From a bacterium (GTDB taxonomy: Bacteria; Patescibacteriota; Gracilibacteria; Absconditabacterales; Absconditicoccaceae): DNA of 12,737 bases. Shown in pieces: positions 1-7,900 of the stretch; position 1 is the stretch's first letter, and the number at the start of each line of letters is the position of its first letter. Both the position numbers and the translations under genes were made by a program. Under the pieces are notes generated by a model. That model searched no databases. It saw nothing but the letters and a program-made list of their open reading frames with translations, and was not told where the DNA came from. The stretch lies in NCBI GenBank assembly GCA_020629735.1, contig JAHDCT010000018.1, forward strand, positions 1-12,737. The letters are read 5' to 3'.

Positions 1-720
1 TTTATATATATTTTCTTTATATGGAGATCATCTTATTATTTTAGGTAAAGAAAGTCATTTTTTATTGTAATAATTTTTAAGTCATTCATTAAATGAGTTT
101 TGATCGTATCAAAAGAAGATTACATCTGGCTTTCGTTTTTCTAGACATGTATAGACATTTTTTTTGCTTCATAGTTCAATAATATGGTTTGTAAGATTTA
201 GTTTTTTAATTTCTTCGCACCTTTGAGCTTCTGAGTGATCCGGGTAGAATCCTTTTATTTTGTTAACTGTTTCATCAAGAGCGACTATTGTAATTAATTT
301 GTTTCCATACTTTTGTGCACTTTTAAGGTATTCTTTGTGTCATTCGTGAAAGTAATCAAAAGTACCAAAGGTCATTACTGTAATTTCTGATTCTCTTATT
401 TTTTTTTCATCTTTTTTAATTTGAGTAATTAGTTCTTCTAGATTACTAAATTTGCGGTTCTCTCTTATCTTCTTAATTAGAAATATTTCGATTTTTTTTC
501 AATAAAGATCTAGCTCAATATCGAATAAATTAGCTTCTAGTAATTTTTCTTGTTTTTTATAGGTTCACATACCTTTATAAGTTATTTGATCTACGACTAT
601 GTTCATTTGATAGACTCAGTCTTCTATGGATCATGAAAATGGTACATTTGCTGTAGGGTATCACAGCTTGCGTCATAATTTTTTTCAATGTTGTACGATT
701 CATATTACCTTATTTTCCAT
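1..720 (-). CDS. Riboflavin kinase fused to FAD-synthetase-like nucleotidyltransferase, C-terminus off the left edge
   Basis: Predicted to phosphorylate riboflavin to FMN and adenylylate FMN to FAD. 240 codons are visible. Residues 5-110 form a bacterial riboflavin kinase domain: HGKKLGRKLGYPTAN (11-25), then GVY, then a DLYGK segment and a kF-S-LEELI--I--D tail. The usual middle loop with the NIG-PT motif appears shortened. Residues 113-240 form a cytidylyltransferase-fold domain with GTFDYFHEGH (119-128), a DETV-KIKG segment and PDVIFFGYDQ ending at about 207, most like the archaeal RibL/TagD type. This order is opposite to bacterial RibF, where the nucleotidyltransferase comes first. ATG at 720 is preceded in frame by TAA two codons upstream. 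The gene lies 12 bp downstream of the pseudouridine synthase gene. By hand count 14 of 18 glycines are UGA. The kinase call is strong. FMN as substrate of the second domain is inferred, and a glycerol-3-phosphate cytidylyltransferase-like role is the alternative. Confidence 0.85.
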
Positions 721-732
721 GGTATGTTACAA

Positions 733-1458
733 TTAAACTTCTTTTATCATACAACCAATACTTCGTAAACTTAATGTTTGTATGCAATTTGATCCATACA
801 GTTTGTCTCATACAATTGGATGTCCTATTGAAGCACAGTGAGTTCTAATTTGATGTCTTGCTCATTTTTTTATTGAAATAAGTAATAGAGAGTATTCATT
901 TCATGAATTGTGAAACTTGCTTGATTCTATAATTTTAGTTTGCACGTTTATTTCTTTTCATTTGATCTTACTTTTTCTTTTCGAAGAAAGAAGTTCTTCA
1001 GTTAGAGCTATCATTTTTTTACTATTTTTATGATGAGCTATGTTTGTTGTAATTGTTTGTGCTGTACAGTTTCCTTCTACAACGGCTGTATAATATTTAG
1101 TGATATTATTTTCGCTTTGTATGTTTTTTCGATTCTCGTATGTTTTTTTGTTTTTTGCAAAGTATAAAAATCAAGCAGTTTCCAAATCTAACCTATTAAG
1201 AAGTCAATATTCTTGATCTTCTGTGAAATTATTTTTTTGATGGGCACAAAATTCTTCTCGATGTAAGGTTCATTTTTGGGAGTCTGTTTTTTTTTGAATG
1301 ATTTCTATATATTTTTTAACTTCATCAGGAATGTTATCAATAATAACTTTTTGATTCTCTTTCATCTTTAAAAGAAAACACTCACTTTTTCACCAAGAAG
1401 ATGAAAGTCAATGAGGTTTTCGTAGTAAGAATATGTGCTTATTTTCATACAAATACAT
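733..1458 (-). CDS. RluA-family RNA pseudouridine synthase
   Basis: Isomerises specific uridines to pseudouridine in rRNA or tRNA. The 241-residue protein has the family landmarks in order: an N-terminal KPHGLSS stretch (residues 14-20), the catalytic block LLNRLDLETAG with the nucleophile Asp at residue 91, YYTAVVEG, a KKM segment, GARHQIRTHCASIGHPIVGDKLYG, and a C-terminal LSLRSIGC. There is no S4 RNA-binding domain and little room for one. The start at 1458 was chosen over a downstream ATG at 1365 because the extra 31 codons carry the family's KP-G motif; an in-frame TAA lies upstream. Nine of 13 glycines are UGA, including several in these motifs. The gene sits between the SLH gene (51 bp) and the flavin-enzyme gene (12 bp), probably in one transcript. 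The exact target (23S rRNA or tRNA) cannot be assigned. Confidence 0.92.
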
Positions 1459-1509
1459 GTATGATGTATAGTGTTAATCTTGTTTAATTCCAGAAAAGAG
1501 ATTGTTTTC

Positions 1510-2178
1510 TTACTTTGATATTCCTAATTGAAGTAAGAGTTTTTTAAGTTCTTCTAATTGTGGATCTTTAGTTTCTTGCTCAGGATCTAATGTTGCTGAC
1601 CTATAGAGGAGTAATGCTGCTTCTCCTCTAGGGATCGCTACATCAAGTGAATATACATCGTTTTCACTAGTTATACCACGTTCTCTTAGAAATTTATGAT
1701 ATAGAGACCACCGCGGTTCAATTGTTTCATCTTTAAATCAATCTAAGGTTCTTGTAATTACTGTCATTGCTTCAGCTCTTGTAATTTGTTTAAATGGCAT
1801 GTAATTTCATTGACTTCATTTAAACAATCATAGTCTACAAGATTCATATACATGATCTACTAATGTATAGTCGGCATTCTCTAAATCATTAAATATGCAA
1901 TCTTCTTGTGATTTCACTTCTTCTTTTTCTAATACTTTTGCAAATTCTCAAAAGAACTTTGCCGCTTGTTCTCTTGTTAAGAACTCTGCTGGGAGAAAGT
2001 TTTCAGCCGTGTTATATTTGGTTAGTCATTTGTCGTACATTCGACTTATTGCGTCGTCTAACTCTTGGTCTATACTATATGTTTGCGCTACAACATTACT
2101 GTTAGTTGTTGCTAGCAGATATCATCCCAAGAAAATGAGAAGTAGTACTATAAGTTCTTTATATACATGTTTTTTCAT
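1510..2178 (-). CDS. Secreted protein with three S-layer homology (SLH) repeats
   Basis: A 222-residue exported protein. Residues 1-31 form a Sec signal peptide: MKKHVYKEL, a hydrophobic stretch LIVLLLIFLGGYLLA, then a polar region ending VVAQ. The rest consists of three SLH-like repeats: one around residues 42-82 with LTREQAAKFF, one around 95-150 with a F-DL start and ITRAEAMTVITR, and one around 155-195 with IPRGEAALLLYR. The C-terminus is a short charged tail. SLH domains usually anchor proteins to cell-wall polymers in Gram-positive-type envelopes, so surface attachment or a structural role is inferred. No other domain is present, so this may be an anchor or adaptor rather than an enzyme. 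It follows the beta-propeller gene by 61 bp on the same strand, which suggests co-expression of two envelope proteins. Seven of 11 glycines are UGA. Confidence 0.85.
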
Positions 2179-2239
2179 GGCAATCTATTTATGAGAAGAG
2201 TAAAATTATTGTAAATGACATATATGGACATGTGTTGTA

Positions 2240-4780
2240 TTATCCACATTCAGCAGCTTTATATAATTTTTCTATGCTTTGTAGTCATGTTAGTTTGGTT
2301 TCCTCGTCTCAATTTTTGACCCATGTTGGATATCATGTTACTCAATTGTCAGAACAAGTTTGTTGGTTTTCAATACGTGAACAATTTACTTTGTTTACTT
2401 TGGCGTAATAATCTCAAAAAACATCTTCTTGAGCTGCACAATACCTACAGTCATTGTTTATGAAGAGTTTCCATCATGCGTTATTTAAACATAAACTTGT
2501 TCATGCTTCATCAGCTGAATAGGAAACATGAGGCTCTTCTTTTATAAATTTGATTTGATCAGAGAATGGTATATATGCTTCTTTTTGATTATCGTGAGAA
2601 AGTGTACTAAAGTGTCAAAATGCGCCATTTAGATTATAGACAGTATCTCAAATGTATCCTACTCTTTGTCATAACAATCGTGTATTATACCAACCATTGT
2701 TATAAATATCTTTATCTTGTTGAAAAAGTTCTTTGTAATCAAAAGATTTAACTTCTTCTATTCAAGAATCTGGGTAGACTGATATAGCTTTGTATCATAA
2801 AAAGTTTGTAGTAGACCTTTCGTCGTTCCAACATTCTTCTCGAATAATATTTCCTTCGACATCTCTTTCGCTTTCACATCTTTGTTGATTACTTTCTACT
2901 CACATAAGATGAAGTGGGAGTAAGAGTGTTTTGTCGCTTTCATTTCGTACAAACATTCTAGGATTATGAGTGGCTTCTGATGATGATCATCTTTCTCCCC
3001 ATGTTTTCGTTCGAAGCTGTTTTACTGTCACTCATGGACATGGTTCTGTAATACATTGTATATCTTTATTCGTATAGTCTACTTCATATAGATCTAATTT
3101 AATCCCTTCTTGAACTGTTCATCATCGCTCATTTAAATCAGTGTCATATCATAATCAAAGCAGGAGTTGTTTGTTATCTGCTAATGGTTGATATGGATGA
3201 AGATAAGTTGAGAATCATGGAATCTTTAATTCTCAAAGAATTCTAGGATTTTTCTTGTCTTCGAGATCAATTGCAAACAATGGGTCAATTCTTTCGAATG
3301 TAACTAAGTAGAGTTTATCTCACATATATCTTGAAGATTTGAACTCTTCTCCTGGTTCGATGTCTTCTAAGGATCCAACAAGATCTAAATTTTTATCTAG
3401 AATATATAAGTCGGTTGCTAGTTCTGGGTGTCGTGTCTTTGTGAGAATTCTAAAATCACCATCTGCACTTTCGTCCATGCTGTATTGGGTTAATGGGGCT
3501 CAGTTTACCAAAGCACTATCTTGGTACCAAATTCAGAGATTTTTTAGGTTAAATTTATGAATAAGAGTGTTTTGACCGTTTGCGAAAAATGGTGTAATAC
3601 ATCTTGCGTTTGGTGGACATACAAATGAATTCCCGTTTGGTAGATAAATTCCACTTGTGAGATAAATGTTTTCTTTAGACATGTGGATTGTTTGCGTATT
3701 TCAGAATGCAACATTTGTTTCTGGTAGATCACTTGTATTAGATATATCAATTACGTTTACAGTTGTAAACTGTGGCTGTAATCAAAGATTGTCAATACTT
3801 TCCTTTGATGGTAGAGTATAGTATATATCTTCGCAAGATGGTTTATTTATAGAAACTCTAAATGGATAGGTTTCGCCATCGATTTCTAAATTTGCTTCAC
3901 TGCTTGAAACTGAAATATCAATATTTCTTGGTCTAATTTCATCTGCATCTAATTCTATATCATTTACATCTTCAAAAGTTTGTGCTGGCCAGTATCGATT
4001 AAATCATAATTGATTTACGAGATAGAGTTTGTCTCAAATCATTCTAGAATCGTGATAATATCCGTCAAATTCAGTGAACCTTTCTAATTTTGGTTGAGAA
4101 GGAGTAGACACGTTATAGACAATAACGTCTACCTGGCTTCCATTGTTCAAAAAACCTTGTTGTGCATATTGATTCCACCTGTTTGCTAGTATAATTAATT
4201 TGTCATTTTGGATATATAGTTGTATTCCATTAAAATTATTTGGCAAAATAATATCAGATACATTGATTGTCTTTTGAAGATCAATTTGATTTGTTCAGCT
4301 TCATGCCGGTGTTGAGAGAATATGTATTTTTCCTTCTTTTTGATTGTAGTAATAGAGATTTTTACCATTTGATTTTATAATATCAGCTTCGTCAACTCCA
4401 GTAACTTGAATGTTTGTTGATGAATACTCTAGATCTGTTCATCAGCCTGTTGCTGCTGCTTCTGATTTAGCCAGATTTGCTTGTGGTAACGCAATTCATG
4501 ATACGTCAGCTGATGAATCTTCAAGTGCTACATCATCAAAAAATAGTTCTGGATAGTACCCTCTTCTTCACCAAGAATCTTTGAAGTTATCTTTAATATA
4601 GTCTTCAAGTACATTTGTCATATCTTCACAGCTTTGAAATGAGTTAAATTCTAACTCATTCATTTCTATGCTATTTTTTTCTACTTCTTCTATTAGCTCA
4701 ACATTTTGTGTTGTTGCCATTGTGAATCAGAGACTTCATAGAATTCAAAAAAATACAACTCATAAGTATTTTACTTTCAT
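2240..4780 (-). CDS. Secreted beta-propeller protein (Beta_propel family) with C-terminal thioredoxin-like domain
   Basis: An 846-residue exported protein. MKVKYLGVVFFGILGSLGFT is a Sec signal peptide; the start at 4780 was preferred because it includes this segment (an in-frame TAA lies further upstream). Hallmarks of the secreted beta-propeller family distantly related to WD40 (Pfam Beta_propel) follow: TNIQVTGVDEADIIKSNGK (GVDEAD about 128-133), RYMGDKLYLVTFERIDPLFA, then LGELKIPGFSTYLHPY, LLLGLGYDTD, and a SEATHNPRMFV segment with LLLPLHL. After the propeller, roughly residues 755-846 resemble a thioredoxin fold: FINNDCRYCAAQ (Cys 778 and 781, a CxxC site), an internal CSRI---QTC segment, and the cis-proline-type motif GYPTW (816-820). 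Glycines of these motifs are frequently UGA. It is probably the first gene of the leftward run. The substrate is unknown; the thioredoxin part implies disulfide exchange outside the cytoplasm, or a redox-sensitive binding module. Confidence 0.9.
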
Positions 4781-4888
4781 GTGTGTAAATAAAGTAAATA
4801 AAGTAGTTTCTACAATTCATACGATATATATCACTTACTGTGACAGTTGACTTTTTTTCTTAGCAATTTCTTATTAACTATCTTTTGT

Positions 4889-4894
4889 ATTATA
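4889..4894 (-). promoter_or_regulatory. Possible -10 box for the leftward run
   Basis: The minus strand reads TATAAT here, about 110 bp upstream of the beta-propeller start, in the 155-bp gap between divergent genes. No convincing -35 hexamer lies at the proper distance. The A+T-rich background makes chance matches common. Confidence 0.25.
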
Positions 4895-4935
4895 GTAAGT
4901 TTTTTATGCTCTTATTTTAGTTCTTTATTTTGCTC

Positions 4936-5649
4936 GTGAATTTTTTTTCTTCTTTTCTGATAAACTTCTTATCACCTATTGTTTGCTATGATTGTGGGAC
5001 AGAAGATGACTATTTGTGTAAAACTTGTAAAAAGCAGTTATATGTTCATCCAGAGATGTGTTTTGTATGCTGAAATTACTTTCCTCACTTCTGAGTTTGT
5101 TATGAATGTGATTTTGATGCTTCACTTTGATGAGTTCTTATAGGATTTGCATATGAGTGAATTCTGAAGAAAATGATATGAGACTTTAAATATTCTGGTG
5201 TATACGACCTTAGTTCTTTTTTTTCACGTATATTAGCTTTATTACTTCTTACTCATCCTGTTTTATCTAAAAACTTTGATAGAATTCTTCTTACATATGT
5301 TCCAAGTCATCCTTTAAAAGAGGTTTTTTTAAGGTGATATAATCAATCTAAGCTTCTTGCTGTTTGACTTTGATCTCTTTTACATCTACCAGTTTTAGAT
5401 TTAGCTTCTATGAACACTTTTACTTTTTGATCGATCCATTTAAATAGACGTCACAGAATTACGTGATCTCGTTCTAAATTTTCGCTTAATAAGAATTTTA
5501 ATTGATGTATTCCAGAAAATTCACTGTTACTTATTGTGGATGATGTTCTTACCACTTGATCTACCCTTAATTCACTTTCTTGAGTGATTCTTGATGAATA
5601 TTCTTCTCTTGAAATTCGATGACTTGTTCTTGCAAGAAGGTGTAGATAG
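4936..5649 (+). CDS. comF: ComF-family phosphoribosyltransferase-like competence protein
   Basis: ComF proteins are needed for uptake of transforming DNA; they pair N-terminal zinc ribbons with a type I phosphoribosyltransferase fold and act in the cytoplasm with the DNA-import helicase. The 237-residue protein begins with four CxxC pairs (Cys 17/20, 28/31, 42/45 and 55/58), the expected double zinc ribbon. It continues with the ComF block VPSHPLKEVFLRGYNQSKLLA and ends with the PRPP-binding loop LLIVDDVLTTGST (V201-T210) and an LARR-R tail. Length is normal. The proposed GTG start at 4936 follows an in-frame TAG five codons upstream and gives MNFFSSFL; it has no clear Shine-Dalgarno, and a TTG two codons earlier is possible. 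Fifteen of 18 glycines are UGA, including the Gly of the PRPP loop. DprA at the right end supports a natural-transformation role. tRNA-Gly(UCA) follows 100 bp downstream. Confidence 0.92.
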
Positions 5650-5690
5650 TTGTTTTTTACTTTAGGTCGGCACAATTCTTTATTTTTTTC

Positions 5691-5718
5691 TTGTATTTTG
5701 CTTCTATATATCTATAAG
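5691..5718 (+). promoter_or_regulatory. Possible promoter for tRNA-Gly(UCA)
   Basis: TTGTAT at 5691-5696 and TATAAG at 5713-5718 are separated by 16 bp, and the tRNA begins about 31 bp downstream of the -10-like box. This is a fair match to sigma70-type elements but could arise by chance in such A+T-rich sequence. Confidence 0.3.
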
Positions 5719-5749
5719 TCTTTTCACTGAATCAATTCAGTAACCTTTT

Positions 5750-5823
5750 GCGAGTATGATGTAATTGGTGTAGCATGGCAGAATTCAGCTCTGTCTGTAC
5801 GGGTTCAAGTCCCGTTACTCGCT
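5750..5823 (+). tRNA. tRNA-Gly with anticodon UCA, decoding UGA
   Basis: The cloverleaf is complete: acceptor GCGAGTA with TACTCGC (seven perfect pairs), a 4-bp D stem with a 10-base loop containing GG, anticodon stem GCAGA/TCTGT, loop ATTCAGC with anticodon TCA at 5785-5787, a 4-base variable region, and T arm ACGGG/CCCGT with loop TTCAAGT. The glycine identity set of bacteria (G1-C72, C2-G71, G3-C70 and U73) is present, and C35 of the anticodon is kept. This is the adaptor expected to read the many in-frame UGA codons of the window as glycine. A Sec tRNA is ruled out by the normal 7-bp acceptor and short variable loop. A Trp tRNA is ruled out by the acceptor identity bases and by UGA use at invariant glycine positions. 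CCA is not encoded. Isodecoders of this kind are described for SR1 and Gracilibacteria. Confidence 0.95.
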
Positions 5824-5899
5824 AATTGCCCTTTCATATCACTAGATTCATATGTCCTTCTTTTATTGACTACTACTTTGCATCCTTTGAGGTGCTATT

Positions 5900-6082
5900 A
5901 TGTATTATAGTAGATCTTTAGAGGAGAATTTTTGAAGAAGTGCATGGGCAGAAAAACACCTTGGTACTACAGCAACAATGTATGTACTAATATGATTTGG
6001 AATGATAGTAGTTTGAGTGCTTATGCGATTTGGGCTTAGTTCAGATCTTTCAGAGGCGACTAACACTTGATTTTGAAAGTAA
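5900..6082 (+). CDS. Small putative single-pass membrane protein, unrecognised
   Basis: A 60-codon frame with UGA as Gly. It has a polar N-terminus (MYYSRSLEENFGRSAWAEK), one hydrophobic stretch (about residues 24-42, TATMYVLIGFGMIVVGVL), and a polar C-terminus rich in Ser and Thr. A GAGGTG Shine-Dalgarno-like sequence lies about 6 bp before the ATG, clearer than for most genes here. Five of its 8 glycines are UGA, as in its neighbours, and it ends in TAA seven bases before tRNA-Tyr. I recognise no family; its position inside a tRNA cluster gives no functional hint. The ribosome site and codon pattern favour a real gene, but its small size leaves doubt. Confidence 0.5.
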
Positions 6083-6088
6083 CAACAT

Positions 6089-6171
6089 GGGCGGATGGCA
6101 GAGCGGTCAAATGCAGCGGGCTGTAAACCCGCCGTCGAAAGGCTACGCAGGTTCGAATCCTGCTCCTCCCA
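6089..6171 (+). tRNA. tRNA-Tyr (anticodon GUA)
   Basis: Class II tRNA with a long variable arm. Anticodon stem GCGGG/CCCGC encloses loop CTGTAAA, giving GTA. The D arm is GCA/TGC, the variable arm is 14 bases with a short stem around GAAA, and the T arm is GCAGG/CCTGC with loop TTCGAAT. Acceptor GGGCGGA pairs with TCCTCCC except for a C4-U69 mismatch. The discriminator is A73, as usual for Tyr. It is the first of three closely packed tRNAs. Confidence 0.93.
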
Positions 6172-6198
6172 AGTTCTTATTACTGATTATGTATTTAT

Positions 6199-6272
6199 GG
6201 GTCCTTAGCTCAGTTGGCTAGAGCGCCTGCCTTGCACGCAGGAGGTCAAGGGTTCGACTCCCTTAGGATCCA
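6199..6272 (+). tRNA. tRNA-Ala (anticodon UGC)
   Basis: Anticodon stem CCTGC/GCAGG encloses loop CTTGCAC, giving TGC. Acceptor GGGTCCT pairs with AGGATCC through a G3-U70 wobble, the universal alanine identity element. The discriminator is A73. It lies 27 bp after tRNA-Tyr and probably shares its transcript. Confidence 0.96.
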
Positions 6273-6291
6273 ATTTTTTTTTGCCTATCTA

Positions 6292-6365
6292 GCACCCATA
6301 GCTCAACTGGATAGAGCAACAGCCTTCTAAGCTGTAGGTTGATGGTTCGAGTCCATCTGGGTGTA
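6292..6365 (+). tRNA. tRNA-Arg (anticodon UCU)
   Basis: Anticodon stem ACAGC/GCTGT encloses loop CTTCTAA, giving TCT, which reads AGA/AGG, the main arginine codons in this A+T-rich genome. Acceptor GCACCCA pairs with TGGGTGT, with a G1-U72 wobble. The T arm is GATGG/CCATC with loop TTCGAGT. It is the last of the three-tRNA cluster and is followed by a terminator. Confidence 0.95.
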
Positions 6366-6392
6366 AATTGTGTCATTACGTTGTTATTATAT

Positions 6393-6419
6393 AAATCTAG
6401 CTTTTGCTAGATTTTTTTT
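6393..6419 (+). terminator. Intrinsic terminator after the tRNA cluster
   Basis: A perfect 9-bp stem, AAATCTAGC and GCTAGATTT, has a TTTT loop and is followed by a run of T. It ends the tRNA-Tyr/Ala/Arg transcript 28 bp after tRNA-Arg. Confidence 0.88.
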
Positions 6420-6572
6420 GTTATTTGATGTTTTTATAATGCTGAGTGTGAGTAATTTTCCATATCCCACATTTATAAATACAGTCAACCTTAATTTTCA
6501 TTGTCTAATTTTCATCAAATTTTCCAACAAAACAAAATAAGTCAATCACAATTCTTACTATCAATTTAATGT

Positions 6573-6602
6573 AAAAAGAAAGCCGGTCTATTCAGACCGG
6601 CT
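6573..6602 (-). terminator. Intrinsic terminator of the desaturase gene
   Basis: On the minus strand a 9-bp G+C-rich stem, AGCCGGTCT and AGACCGGCT, has a 4-base loop and is followed by TTTCTTTTT. It begins about 20 bp after the desaturase stop. It is stronger and more G+C-rich than the other terminators in the window, which may be a trace of foreign origin. Confidence 0.88.
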
Positions 6603-6622
6603 ACGTACATCTTCGATATAAG

Positions 6623-7666
6623 TTACTTGTTATATGTTTTTTTAAATTCTGGGAAAGTAATCATTCGTTGACTTGCACTATCCCATAGTTTATTCGAAAA
6701 GCATTTCCAGCTTTCTCGAATAGAAAGTTTTGTTACGTGCTTCTGTAAAATTGGATTTGCATCAGCACATGCTTGTAGATTGTAGTTAGGAATTCGGGTG
6801 GAAAGGTGGTGTAGGTGATGTAAATTAATATTACCTACTAACCATTGGAGCCAAAGTGGAATAACGTAATATGTACTACCTTTTATAGCAGCTAATACTC
6901 TGTTATATTCTTTCTTAGGAACTTTGTAGCTATGCTCATGTTGATGTTGAACATAAAAGAACCAAAAGGCTATAACCATGAATATGTACATAATTGGTAC
7001 ATGTACAAATACATATGCCTTCCAACCAAATATATAGATGATAATAAGATGAGTTATTAAGATCCATATATTATTTATAAGCTGTTTAGTATAGTCCATT
7101 TTCCATCCTTCAAGTTTTACTACAGGAAGTCTAAGAAGATAGAAGGCGTACACCAATGGGTATATAAATAATATGACGCTTGGAGCACGTAAGTATTTGT
7201 ACACGATTTGTTTTGTTTTGCTTAAAGCTAAAAATTCAACAACGGTGTAAAAATCAATATCTCCATAGTCCCTTAATTCTAATACCCCAGTATTGTTGTG
7301 GTGGATTTCATGCGTTCTTGCCCAGTATTCAAAAGGAATTCCGGTGTAGAGACTACATATAAACCCAATTCTTTTCATCCACTTACGTGACTTTAGAAAA
7401 GAAACATGACCACAGTCATGTTGGATAATAAATATCCTGACCATAAGAAAGCCACAGAGTGATTCTAAAATTAAAACTTCATACCATGGTAACCAGTTGA
7501 TGTTAATAACAAGAAATACCCAAATAAGATTAAATGGAATGAATGTATTTAGTAATTGCTCAGTTGCTTTCTTCGTGTTTGGAGTGATGAATGGTTTTAT
7601 CATCTTTCCCCAATCTGCACAATCGGTCAAAATTGTGCTTTGATTTGTGTTTAATTTTACTGTCAT
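6623..7666 (-). CDS. Membrane fatty acid desaturase, likely horizontally acquired
   Basis: A di-iron integral membrane desaturase that inserts a double bond into an acyl chain. The 347-residue protein has the three histidine boxes: HDCGH (83-87), HEIHH (119-123) and HLHHLHH (HxxHH at 283-287), followed by STRIPNYNLQ. Several hydrophobic segments lie around residues 42-82, 162-182, 196-216 and 218-240. It resembles the DesA/omega-3-type acyl-lipid desaturases of free-living bacteria. Oddity: none of its 11 glycines is UGA, whereas about three quarters are UGA in five neighbouring genes counted by hand. It would therefore be readable in the standard code, a strong sign of recent transfer. It stands alone on the minus strand between two tRNA loci with its own terminator. 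Electron donors and regiospecificity cannot be told from sequence. Confidence 0.93.
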   Translation of the reverse strand: MTVKLNTNQSTILTDCADWGKMIKPFITPNTKKATEQLLNTFIPFNLIWVFLVININWLPWYEVLILESLCGFLMVRIFIIQHDCGHVSFLKSRKWMKRIGFICSLYTGIPFEYWARTHEIHHNNTGVLELRDYGDIDFYTVVEFLALSKTKQIVYKYLRAPSVILFIYPLVYAFYLLRLPVVKLEGWKMDYTKQLINNIWILITHLIIIYIFGWKAYVFVHVPIMYIFMVIAFWFFYVQHQHEHSYKVPKKEYNRVLAAIKGSTYYVIPLWLQWLVGNINLHHLHHLSTRIPNYNLQACADANPILQKHVTKLSIRESWKCFSNKLWDSASQRMITFPEFKKTYNK

Positions 7667-7825
7667 TTTTTTTATTATTAAATCCTTATATCGAAGCTTT
7701 TATGGGATAGTTTTTTTACGTGAAATGTAAAGATTAAGATGAATTATGTGTACTAAGTAACTTTTAGACTGGTGTTCTCTTGATTTCTTGTGTCTTATTT
7801 ATAGATTTCTTGTACAGAATTTTTT

Positions 7826-7900
7826 GCCCTCATCGTCTAGTTGGTCCAGGATACTGCCCTCTCACGGCAGAGATCGCGGGTTCGAATCCCGCTGGGGGTG
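7826..7900 (+). tRNA. tRNA-Glu (anticodon CUC)
   Basis: Anticodon stem CTGCC/GGCAG encloses loop CTCTCAC, giving CTC (reads GAG). Acceptor GCCCTCA pairs with TGGGGGT, with G1-U72 and U5-G68 wobbles, and the discriminator is G73 as in bacterial tRNA-Glu. The D arm shows the typical TCGTCTAG start and the T arm is GCGGG/CCCGC. Its last 16 bases recur twice downstream at 135-bp intervals. Confidence 0.95.

Noticed and set aside
1366..1446. 26-codon minus-strand frame starting MKISTYSYY
   Set aside because: It lies inside the extended reading frame of the pseudouridine synthase, which carries the KP-G motif in another frame.
1895..2194. 99-codon plus-strand frame
   Set aside because: Antisense shadow of the SLH protein gene, which has a signal peptide and three repeats on the minus strand.
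4936..5649. Pseudogene interpretation of comF and other genes, with many UGA stops
   Set aside because: UGA falls at conserved Gly positions in all genes, motifs are intact, and a tRNA-Gly(UCA) is present.
5750..5823. Selenocysteine or tryptophan tRNA with UCA anticodon
   Set aside because: Normal 7-bp acceptor, short variable loop, and glycine acceptor identity with U73; UGA positions match Gly in alignable motifs.
6030..6221. 63-codon plus-strand frame across the tRNA cluster
   Set aside because: It runs through the tRNA-Tyr and tRNA-Ala genes and is a product of tRNA sequence.
7667..7825. Promoters upstream of the desaturase and tRNA-Glu
   Set aside because: Only isolated -10-like hexamers; no pair with acceptable spacing was convincing.
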